Assembly (NCBI RefSeq): GCF_014654935.1 | Contig: NZ_BNBF01000013.1 | Coordinates: forward strand, 177,744-213,733 | Direction of reading: 5' to 3' | Source: Streptomyces capoamus | GTDB lineage: Bacteria > Actinomycetota > Actinomycetes > Streptomycetales > Streptomycetaceae | DNA: 35,990 nucleotides | In this document: in pieces, positions 17,828-24,575 of the stretch | How the letters are laid out: each line of letters opens with the position of its first letter | How positions within the stretch are numbered: position 1 is the first letter of the stretch | Position numbers and translations under genes: made by a program | The notes under the pieces: model-generated | Seen by the model: only the letters and a program-made list of their open reading frames with translations | Database searches by the model: none | Told to the model about the DNA's origin: nothing

Positions 17828-19033
17828 ATGTCTTCCGATCTGCCGTTGAAATTCGATTCCAGGGCTCCCGCGGTGTTGCAGGACCCTTATCCGGTCTACC
17901 GCGAGCTGCGTGAATCCGGGGGTTTGAGCAGAGGTGGTCCCGGTCAATGGGTGGTGAGCCGGTACGACGATGTGGCGCCCTTGCTGCGTGATCGCCGGCT
18001 CAGTCACGAATATCCCGAGGAGTATCACGAGTTCAGTACCGGGGAAGGGCCCGCCCAGAGTTTTTTCCAGCGGATCCTCCTGGACCGCGACGCACCGGAC
18101 CACACCCGGCTGCGCCGGCTGATGGCCCAGGCGTTCAGCCCGCGCCTGCTCCAGCGGATGCACGGCTACATCGAGCGGCGGGTCGACGAACTCCTCAGGC
18201 CCGCGCTGGACCGGGGCACCTTCGACGCGGTCACGGAACTGGCCTTCCCGCTGCCGGTGTCCGTCGTGTGCGAGCTGGTCGGCATCCCGCCCGTCGACCG
18301 GGACCTCGTGCGGCCGTACGCCATCGACCTCGCCAAGGCGTTCGCGCTGTACGTCCCCGAGGAGGACCGGGCGGCGGCCCACCGGGCGGTGGCGTGGCTG
18401 CGCGAGTACATCGGCGCGCTGCTGCGCGAGCGCCGGGCCTCGCTCGGCGACGACCTGCTCTCCCGGATGATCGTGGCCGAGGACTCCGAGCGGCCCGGTG
18501 ACCGGCTCACCGCCGAGGAGATCGTGGACAACACGGTCTTCCTGTTCTTCGCCGGGTTCGAGACCACCACCAACCTCATCGCCACCGGCGTCGCGGCGCT
18601 GCTCGGCCACCCCGGTGAGGCCGCCCGGCTGCGGCGCGAACCGGGGCTGCTGCCGGCCGCGGTGGAGGAGTTCCTGCGGTTCGACGCGCCGATCCAGGCC
18701 ACCGCCCGGCTGGTGCGCGAACCGGTGGAGGTCTGCGGGCGGACGGTGCGGGCCGGCCGGGTGCTGGTGCTCCTGCTGGGCTCGGCCAACCACGACGAGC
18801 GCCGGTTCGCGGACCCGGAGCGCCTCGATGTCGGCCGTACGCCCAATCCCCACCTCAGCTTCGGCGGTGGCAGCCACCACTGCCTGGGTGCGCATCTGGC
18901 CAGGATCGAGGGCCAGGCGGCGATCGGCTGGCTGCTGCGGCACGCGCCGGTGCTCGAGGCGGCCGACGAGGTGGTGCGCAGGCCGAGCGTGACCTTTCGC
19001 ACCTTCCGGAGTGTGCCGGTCGCGCTGGGGTGA
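17828..19033 (+). CDS. Cytochrome P450 (second of a sister pair)
   Basis: 401 residues. I-helix FFAGFETTTNLIATG, K-helix EEFLRFDAP and haem loop FGGGSHHCLGAHL with Cys352 are all intact. The N-terminus PAVLQDPYPVYRELRESGG matches its sister's DPEFLRDPYPVYRELRARG. ATG 17828 has GGGGGAG upstream. The active-site-facing segment before the K-helix product differs between the sisters (PIHTTTRITLEP versus PIQATARLVREP), suggesting related but not identical substrates. The first 250 bases use more A/T at third positions than the rest of the gene. No redox partner is adjacent. A role in oxidative tailoring within the biosynthetic cluster is inferred from position. Confidence 0.93.
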   Translation: MSSDLPLKFDSRAPAVLQDPYPVYRELRESGGLSRGGPGQWVVSRYDDVAPLLRDRRLSHEYPEEYHEFSTGEGPAQSFFQRILLDRDAPDHTRLRRLMAQAFSPRLLQRMHGYIERRVDELLRPALDRGTFDAVTELAFPLPVSVVCELVGIPPVDRDLVRPYAIDLAKAFALYVPEEDRAAAHRAVAWLREYIGALLRERRASLGDDLLSRMIVAEDSERPGDRLTAEEIVDNTVFLFFAGFETTTNLIATGVAALLGHPGEAARLRREPGLLPAAVEEFLRFDAPIQATARLVREPVEVCGRTVRAGRVLVLLLGSANHDERRFADPERLDVGRTPNPHLSFGGGSHHCLGAHLARIEGQAAIGWLLRHAPVLEAADEVVRRPSVTFRTFRSVPVALG

Positions 19034-19548
19034 TCCGTGTCGGACCGCATGTGGGCACGACCGAAACACAACTGACAGATTTGGCCGTCCGGGAGGGGGC
19101 CGGATCGTAGATTGGCCCAGGGAGTTCTCACCGGAGAGACTGCGTGACCAGCCGCCGTGTGTCTCGTCCGGAGTCCCCGGCAGGCTTGCTCGCCGACCGT
19201 TCGTCCATGCGGGGGAGGTCCCTGTGCGTGTGTCGCGCGCCGCGATGTGGCGGAAATCCCCGCAGACGTGCCGTCGCCGGCCCCGGGGTGAGCGCGGGAG
19301 CGGGAAAAGTCATTCGCATTTAAATTACCTCGGGATGTGGCGCGTACTCGCCGTCGATCCCGGAGCAGACGTCCCGCGGTGACGGACGACGTTTGACGGA
19401 ATCGTTTCTTCCGTCGCTATCGGCAGTACGGTTGTGCGTGACCAGCTTGTATACGGCGGTGCCGGTCGGTGCCGCTTGCCTTCAGGTGGCAATGGACACA
19501 CGGGTCCCGTGTCTGATGCGGCAATTGGCGCGTGGAGGGAGCGCGTAA
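19034..19548 (+). promoter_or_regulatory. 515-bp leader of the regulator gene with promoter-like element and operator
   Basis: No coding frame is convincing here. It contains an AT-rich patch (ATTTAAATTA at 19318-19327). TTGACG (19393-19398) and TATCGG (19418-19423) form a weak promoter candidate with a 19-bp spacer. A perfect 7-bp inverted repeat, GACGGAA/TTCCGTC (19395-19401 and 19409-19415), lies in that spacer, a placement typical of an operator. The length of the leader suggests complex control of the downstream regulator. Confidence 0.45.
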
Positions 19549-20052
19549 TTGGCACGTGAAGAAGTCCGGCTCCTGCGATGGCCGGCACAGCGGGAATTGC
19601 GTGACCGATGTAGGTCCGAGGGGCTGCCCCGGATACTGGTGGTGGAGGCGGGAGCGGCGGCCCCCATATGCGAGGACGTGTGCGAGGACTGGGTGCGGGC
19701 GCCGATCCCCGCGAACGACCTGCAGGCCAGGGTGGACGCCCTGAGCCGTCGTTACCACATGAACCGGTTACCGTGCCTGGACGAGAGCGGCGTCCTCCAT
19801 TTCTGCTCCCGCTTCGTGAGCGTCTCGCCCACGCAGTCGGAACTACTGGAACTGTTCGTGGCGCGTTACCGCGAGGTGGTGCCCCGTGAAGCCCTCCGAT
19901 TCCGGCTCGGACAGGTCAGCGGCTCGCGCACCCGCAACGCCCTGGATCTGCACATGATGCGGATCCGCGACAGGATCCAGCCCCTGGGACTCTCCATCCG
20001 GACCGTGTGGGGCCGCGGTTACGTGCTGGAGGCACAGCCGGATCTGCCCTGA
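19549..20052 (+). CDS. OmpR-type winged-helix regulator, bldA-dependent
   Basis: 167 residues. The C-terminal 90 or so form a DNA-binding winged helix: FVSVSPTQSELLELFVARYR, then NALDLHMMRIRDRIQPLGLS, ending in the wing TVWGRGYVLEA typical of OmpR/PhoB effectors. The N-terminus (PRILVVEAGAAAPICEDVCE) looks like a shrunken receiver without a phosphorylatable Asp, so a two-component partner is not expected. Start TTG 19549 is set by GGAGGGA (19534-19540); no ATG or GTG fits. Codon 74 (19768-19770) is TTA, the rare Leu codon read by bldA tRNA, a common mark of pathway-specific antibiotic regulators. Its 3' end overlaps the convergent PPTase by 34 bp. It is likely the activator of this cluster. 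Confidence 0.8.
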   Translation: MAREEVRLLRWPAQRELRDRCRSEGLPRILVVEAGAAAPICEDVCEDWVRAPIPANDLQARVDALSRRYHMNRLPCLDESGVLHFCSRFVSVSPTQSELLELFVARYREVVPREALRFRLGQVSGSRTRNALDLHMMRIRDRIQPLGLSIRTVWGRGYVLEAQPDLP

Positions 20053-20804
20053 CCCCCGCCGGCCGCGGTACGGCCCGGACGGCATCCGGGGGCGACCACC
20101 ACACAGGCCACGAGCAGTCCCGCCGCCGCGTGCCACCTGCCGTGCAGCACACCGCCGCCCGGCGGCGCGCACCGGTGCTGCGGTCCGTGGCCGTCCGGTG
20201 GCGCGTACCCGTCCGGCAGCCGGATCGTGCAGCGGCCCGTCGTCGGGTCCGTCGGGCGTGCGGTGATCTCCTCGACGCTCAGACCGCGCAACGGCGGCGG
20301 CTGTCCCCACGAGACGGGCCACGCCTTGTAGGCCGCCTCCCGGGCGCTGAACAGCAGCCGGTCCGCCGGCAGCCCGGGCAGACGCAGGCGCAGCGCGGCG
20401 ACCAGGGCGTCCTCCCGTGGCGTCAGCAGCCGGGTCCGTACCCGCGCGGGCAGCGGCGCGGCCGGCTCGGCGTCCAGGCCGAGCCCCCGCGCGTCGCGGG
20501 ACCGGCACACCGCCGCCGCCCGGAAGCCGGCGCAGTGGGTGATCGAGCCCACCACTCCCGGGGGCCACACCGGTGCGCCGCGCGGGCCGCGGGGCACCGC
20601 CGGGGACGCCCCGCACAGCGCGGCCAGCGCCCGGTGCGCGCACCAGCGGCCCGCGGCGAACTCGGCGCGGCGCCGCGGCCCCGCGCCCTCACCCGGCGTC
20701 TCCGCCGCGTGCAGTTCGTCCGGCGGCGCGTCGGCGCCGCGGGCCGCGCCGCACGCCCAGGGCGGCAGCACGGCCCGCAGGAGGGCGTCCTCAGTGCCCG
20801 TCAC
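20019..20804 (-). CDS. 4'-phosphopantetheinyl transferase, EntD type
   Basis: 261 residues. It transfers phosphopantetheine from CoA to the conserved Ser of carrier domains. EntD-class motifs are present: WPPGVVGSITHCAGF, then GLGLDAEP with the Mg-binding Asp, and LLFSAREAAYKAW. The GTG at 20804 lies 14 bp inside the end of the aryl-AMP ligase gene, so the two are translationally coupled. The expected clients are the ACP at 24164 and the NRPS carrier domain at 34418. The C-terminus ends in a Gly/Arg-rich tail and overlaps the convergent regulator gene by 34 bp. Having its own PPTase suggests that the locus is self-sufficient for carrier activation. Confidence 0.9.
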   Translation of the reverse strand: MTGTEDALLRAVLPPWACGAARGADAPPDELHAAETPGEGAGPRRRAEFAAGRWCAHRALAALCGASPAVPRGPRGAPVWPPGVVGSITHCAGFRAAAVCRSRDARGLGLDAEPAAPLPARVRTRLLTPREDALVAALRLRLPGLPADRLLFSAREAAYKAWPVSWGQPPPLRGLSVEEITARPTDPTTGRCTIRLPDGYAPPDGHGPQHRCAPPGGGVLHGRWHAAAGLLVACVVVAPGCRPGRTAAGGGQGRSGCASST

Positions 20805-22392
20805 GCGCCCGCAGCGCCTTCTTGTCGACCTTGCCCACGGGTGTCTTCGGGAAGGCGTCCACCAGCTCCAGCCGGTCCGGGAGCTTGAAGGCGGCCAGCC
20901 CGCGCTCGGTGAGGTACGCCTTCAGCCGCGCCAGCCGCGGCTGCTCCCCGTCCGGCGACGACGGCACCACGAACGCGCACACCCGCTCGCCGAGCCGCTC
21001 GTCCGGGAGTCCCACCACGGCGACGTCCCGCACCGCGGGGTGGGTCAGCAGGTGGCTCTCCACCTCCTCCGCGGACACCTTGTCGCCGCCCCGGTGGATG
21101 ATGTCCTTCACCCGCCCGGACACCACCACGTTGCCCTCTTCGGTCAGCCGCACCAGATCGCCGGTGCGGAAGAACCCGTCCGGGGTGAAGGCGCGGGCGT
21201 TGTGCTCGGGCGCCCGGTAGTACCCGCGGATCGTGTACGGCCCGCGCGCCAGCAGCTCTCCCACCTCACCCGGCGCGACCTCCCGTCCCGCGCCGTCCAC
21301 CACCCTGATCTCGTCCGCCGGGCTGAGCGGACGCCCCTCCGTGGTGAGGACCACGTCCTCGGGGTCGTCCAGCCGGGTGTGCGTGAGCAGTCCCTCCCCG
21401 ATGCCGTACCACTGCGTGAGCCGGCACCCCAGGACGGCCGTCACCCGACGGGCCACCTCCGGCTGGAACTTCGAGCTGCCGACCTGCAGCAGCAGCCCCG
21501 ACAGATCGGCCTTGGCCACCTCGGGGTCCGCCAGCCACATCATCACCAGGGGCGGTACCAGCGTGGTCAGCGTGACCCCCTCGCGCAGCAGCAGCGGCAG
21601 GGCCTCCTCCGGGCTGGGGTTGGGGGCCAGCACGGCCTTGCCGCCGGTGAAGAGCGTGCCCAGCACCCCGGGGCAGCCGAGCGCCGCGTTGTGGGCCACC
21701 GGAGTGGCTGCGAGGTACGCCCCGTCCCGGTCCATGCCGAGGGCCTCGGCGCAGGCCAGCGCGTTGTAGGCGTAGTCGTCGTGGGTGCGCGGGATCAGCT
21801 TCGGCAGCCCCGTCGTCCCGCCGGACAGCAGCAGCAGCGCCACCTGTGAGGCGTCGGCCGGCGGCAGGTCCCGCGCCTCGGCGCGCACCTCGTCGAGCGG
21901 GGTGAACTCCGCCGCGTCGCCCGCCACCAGGACATGGCGCAGCGAGGGCGCCGCCGTCAGCACCTCACGGGCCAGGACACGGTGGTCGAACCCCTGGAAG
22001 CGGTCCGGCACGACGTAGGCGACGGCGTCCGTGTGCCGGCACAGATGGACGATCTCGTTGCGCCGGTGCCCGGGCAGCGCCATCACGGGCACGGCGCCCA
22101 GCCGGAACAGCGCGAAGCTCAGCATCACGAAGGGCGCCTGGTTGGGCAGGTGCACGATCACCCGGTCCCCGGGCCGGATCCCGAGGCCGTACAGACCGGC
22201 GGCCGTCTCGTCGACCCGGGCCAGCAGCCGGCCGAACGTCAGCCGCAGTCCGCCCGCGACCACGGCGGTCCGCTCCCGGTGCTCGTGCGCGGCGGACCGC
22301 AGCAGGTCGTACAGGGTCCGGCCCCGCCAGTAGCCCTCCGCGCGGTAGCGCTCGGCGAACTCGGCGGGCCACGGTACAAAGCCCTCCAGCAT
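20791..22392 (-). CDS. Aryl acid-AMP ligase of the EntE/DhbE/MbtA family, altered pocket
   Basis: 533 residues from ATG 22392, set by GGAGGTG (22403-22397). It activates an aromatic acid as its adenylate and loads it on an aryl carrier protein, here probably the first domain of the NRPS at 34418. Family signatures: FAERYRAEGYWRG, P-loop SGGTTGLPKLIPRTH (190-204), RGPYTIRGYYRAPEHNARAF, and KVDKKALR with the catalytic Lys. Residue numbering coincides with DhbE. His234-Asn235, which reads the carboxylate/2-OH side, is kept. Tyr236 is Ala, and Ser240 is Cys, as in salicylate-activating members. QVGGA is QVGSS and QVFGMAEG is QWYGIGEG. The pocket is therefore probably larger than, or different from, that for salicylate or 2,3-dihydroxybenzoate. 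No salicylate or isochorismate synthase gene is in the window. Confidence 0.9.
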   Translation of the reverse strand: MLEGFVPWPAEFAERYRAEGYWRGRTLYDLLRSAAHEHRERTAVVAGGLRLTFGRLLARVDETAAGLYGLGIRPGDRVIVHLPNQAPFVMLSFALFRLGAVPVMALPGHRRNEIVHLCRHTDAVAYVVPDRFQGFDHRVLAREVLTAAPSLRHVLVAGDAAEFTPLDEVRAEARDLPPADASQVALLLLSGGTTGLPKLIPRTHDDYAYNALACAEALGMDRDGAYLAATPVAHNAALGCPGVLGTLFTGGKAVLAPNPSPEEALPLLLREGVTLTTLVPPLVMMWLADPEVAKADLSGLLLQVGSSKFQPEVARRVTAVLGCRLTQWYGIGEGLLTHTRLDDPEDVVLTTEGRPLSPADEIRVVDGAGREVAPGEVGELLARGPYTIRGYYRAPEHNARAFTPDGFFRTGDLVRLTEEGNVVVSGRVKDIIHRGGDKVSAEEVESHLLTHPAVRDVAVVGLPDERLGERVCAFVVPSSPDGEQPRLARLKAYLTERGLAAFKLPDRLELVDAFPKTPVGKVDKKALRARDGH

Positions 22393-22495
22393 GGGACACC
22401 TCCGTCTGGACACGCGCCCGGCGCGGGGGACCGCCACGGACCGGCGCGGGGGAGGGTCCAGCATCCCGTGCGGTGCGTGCCCGGCGGGGAGCGGT

Positions 22496-22547
22496 GAAAG
22501 ACACCCAACAGCATCGTCCGGGCCCCTCCGCACCGCCCCTACGCTCG
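22496..22547 (+). promoter_or_regulatory. Shared cluster promoter element, copy 1 (FAAL operon)
   Basis: GAAAGACACC (22496-22505), exactly 33 bp, then CTACGCTCG (22539-22547). The same arrangement occurs before the exporter operon at 24465. The CTACG block lies 35 bp before the acyl-AMP ligase GTG and could be a -10 region with GAAAGACACC as an activator site. Confidence 0.5.
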
Positions 22548-22581
22548 CCGGTGTCCACGGCGCATCGGAGGTGAACCGGCC

Positions 22582-24156
22582 GTGTCCGCTGCCACGTTGC
22601 TCAGCTGGCTGGAGGCGCCCAGCACCCGGACCGGCGTCAACTTCGGCACCGCCGCGGGGGACTGGCACCGCCTCCCCTACGCCGCGCTGGCCCGGGCGAG
22701 CCGCACCACGGCCCGCTCGCTCGTCCGGTCCGGCGTGCGCGCCGGCGACACCGTCGCCCTGGTGCTGCCCTCCTCGCCCGCCTTCGTCGCCGCGTTCTTC
22801 GGCACCCTGCTGGCCGGGGCCACCCCGGCACCGCTGGCACCGCCGGTGGCCGGCGCGCTCACGGCGGCCGGTTACGACGACCGTATGTCCGCCCTGCTCA
22901 CCGCGGCCCGCCCCCGGCTCGTGATCGCCGAACGCCCGCCCGCGTGCCCCCTTCCGCCCGGCGTGGCGCTGCGGCTCGCCGCGGCCCTGCTCGACGGCGA
23001 CGACGGCGCGGAGGACACCGCCCCGGACCGGGCGCCGGCCGCGCTGGGGCTGGTCCAGTTCACCTCCGGCTCCGGCGGCCGGGCCCGCGGTGTCGCCCTC
23101 GACGCGGCCGCGCTGGCCGGTCATGTCGGCGTCATCCGTGACTGGCTGGGGGCCGGTCCGGGCACCGTATGGGCCAGCTGGCTGCCCGTCCACCACGACA
23201 TGGGACTCGTCGGCTGCCTGCTCGGCGCGGTGCTCGCCCAGGACGAGCTGTGGCTGATGCCGCCCGAGGCCTTCGTCCGCAGACCACTGGAGTACCTGCG
23301 CTGCTTCGGCCTGCGCGGCGCCGCCGTCAGCGCCACCCCCGCCTTCGGCCTCGACCACATCGTGCGCAGGGTCCGTCCCGCGGACCTGGCCGGCCTGGAC
23401 TTCTCCGGCTGGCACTCCCTGGTGGTCGGCGCCGAGCGCATCCCGCCCGCCACCCTGCGCGGCTTCCACCGGCTGCTCGGCCCGCACGGGCTCCGCCGCG
23501 GGGCGCTGCTGCCCGCCTACGGACTGGCGGAGGCGTCGCTGGCCGTCACCGGAGTGCGGCACGGGCAGCAGTGGACCGAGGAGAAGTCGGTCGTCGGCTG
23601 CGGCGGCCCGCTGCCCGGCACCACCGTGCGGATCGTCGGCGACGACGGCCGGACCCTGCCGGACCGCACGGTCGGGGAGATCGCCGTACGCGGACCGCAG
23701 GTCGCCCTCGGCCACCTCGGCGGTGATCCGCGGGACACCCGGATCACGGGGGGCGAACTGCGCACCGGTGACGCCGGGTTCCTCGCCGACGGACAGCTGT
23801 TCGTGCACGGCCGGATCGGGGACGGCCTCAAGGTGCGCGGCCGCTGGATCTTCGCGGAGGACGTGGAGCAGACGCTCCGCGACGCCGGACTGCTGCCCCC
23901 GCGCGCCACCGTGGTGCTCGGCCAGGACGCCACCGGCCCCGTCACCGCGCTGGTCGCCGAGGACGGCGGTGCCCCGCCGGACCCGGCCGCCGACGACGCC
24001 GTACGCCGCCTGCTGCGCCGTACGGTCCCCGGCGCCGACGCCCTCGTGCTGCGGACCGGGCGGGGCGCCCTCGCCCGCACCCCGAGCGGCAAGCCGAGGC
24101 GCCGCGCCATCTGGCACACCCTCGTCCAGCCCGCGGCCGACCACCCACAGCCCTAG
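22582..24156 (+). CDS. Fatty acyl-AMP ligase (FAAL)
   Basis: 524 residues, an ANL-superfamily adenylating enzyme of the FAAL branch. It activates a free fatty acid as acyl-AMP and passes it to an ACP rather than to CoA. FAAL hallmarks: the loose P-loop LVQFTSGSGGRARGV (about 157-171), SWLPVHHDMGLVG (199-211) and PAYGLAEASL (311-320). It is somewhat shorter than typical FAALs (about 570-600), mainly in the C-terminal subdomain, but the terminal TPSGKPRRRAIW segment with its Lys is kept. GTG 22582 follows GAGGTG. The partner ACP starts 7 bp after its stop. The arrangement parallels mycobactin MbtM/MbtL. Chain length cannot be told from the sequence. Confidence 0.9.
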   Translation: MSAATLLSWLEAPSTRTGVNFGTAAGDWHRLPYAALARASRTTARSLVRSGVRAGDTVALVLPSSPAFVAAFFGTLLAGATPAPLAPPVAGALTAAGYDDRMSALLTAARPRLVIAERPPACPLPPGVALRLAAALLDGDDGAEDTAPDRAPAALGLVQFTSGSGGRARGVALDAAALAGHVGVIRDWLGAGPGTVWASWLPVHHDMGLVGCLLGAVLAQDELWLMPPEAFVRRPLEYLRCFGLRGAAVSATPAFGLDHIVRRVRPADLAGLDFSGWHSLVVGAERIPPATLRGFHRLLGPHGLRRGALLPAYGLAEASLAVTGVRHGQQWTEEKSVVGCGGPLPGTTVRIVGDDGRTLPDRTVGEIAVRGPQVALGHLGGDPRDTRITGGELRTGDAGFLADGQLFVHGRIGDGLKVRGRWIFAEDVEQTLRDAGLLPPRATVVLGQDATGPVTALVAEDGGAPPDPAADDAVRRLLRRTVPGADALVLRTGRGALARTPSGKPRRRAIWHTLVQPAADHPQP

Positions 24157-24163
24157 GAGAGAC

Positions 24164-24442
24164 ATGGCCTACACCGAGAGCGGCGTCCGCGCGACCATCC
24201 TGGGCATCATCCGCCAACTCGCCCCGGACGCCGAGGGGTTCCCCAGCGAGGGGCCCGCCCACCTGGTCAACGACCTCGGGTACCACTCCCTGGCCCTGCT
24301 GGAACTGGCCTTCGCCATCGAGGACGACTTCGACCTGCCGCCCATCGACGAGGAGGCGGGCCGGAAGATCGCCACCTCCGACGACGTGATCGCCTACGTG
24401 GTCGGCCAACTGCGCCAGCAGAACGAGCTGGTGGCCGGCTGA
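24164..24442 (+). CDS. Acyl carrier protein partnered with the FAAL
   Basis: 92 residues with a good AGGAGA ribosome site, directly after the FAAL. It has the four-helix ACP pattern with Ser42 as the phosphopantetheine site in NDLGYHSLALLELAF. The usual DSL at the attachment site is HSL, an uncommon variant that may matter for recognition by the local PPTase or FAAL. The acidic helix II/III region EDDFDLPPIDEEAG is typical of ACPs rather than peptidyl carriers. It should carry the fatty acyl group to a condensation enzyme, with the free-standing one at 33063 the obvious candidate. Confidence 0.92.
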   Translation: MAYTESGVRATILGIIRQLAPDAEGFPSEGPAHLVNDLGYHSLALLELAFAIEDDFDLPPIDEEAGRKIATSDDVIAYVVGQLRQQNELVAG

Positions 24443-24464
24443 ACGGCGGGGCCGGCCACCCCTC

Positions 24465-24516
24465 GAAAGACACCTGAAAGGAGACCGGGGCGCGGGTACG
24501 CGCGTCGCTACGTTCG
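24465..24516 (+). promoter_or_regulatory. Shared cluster promoter element, copy 2 (exporter operon)
   Basis: GAAAGACACC (24465-24474), exactly 33 bp, then CTACGTTCG (24508-24516), the same layout as at 22496. A second heptamer, CTGAAAG (24474-24480), follows TCGAAAG (24463-24469) with 4 bp between. This 11-bp period is like the direct repeats bound by OmpR-fold/SARP activators. It lies 60 bp upstream of the ATPase start. Confidence 0.5.
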
Positions 24517-24575
24517 AAACGCTTCGTGCGCGGGTGGGACCTGCGCATCTCCGGCGTGAAGAGAGGGGCCTTCCC

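Noticed and set aside
20791..24165. A single minus-strand protein of 1124 residues including the aryl-AMP ligase
   Set aside because: The first 590 or so residues are antisense to the FAAL gene and compositionally abnormal. A ribosome site and ATG at 22392 match the true family N-terminus.
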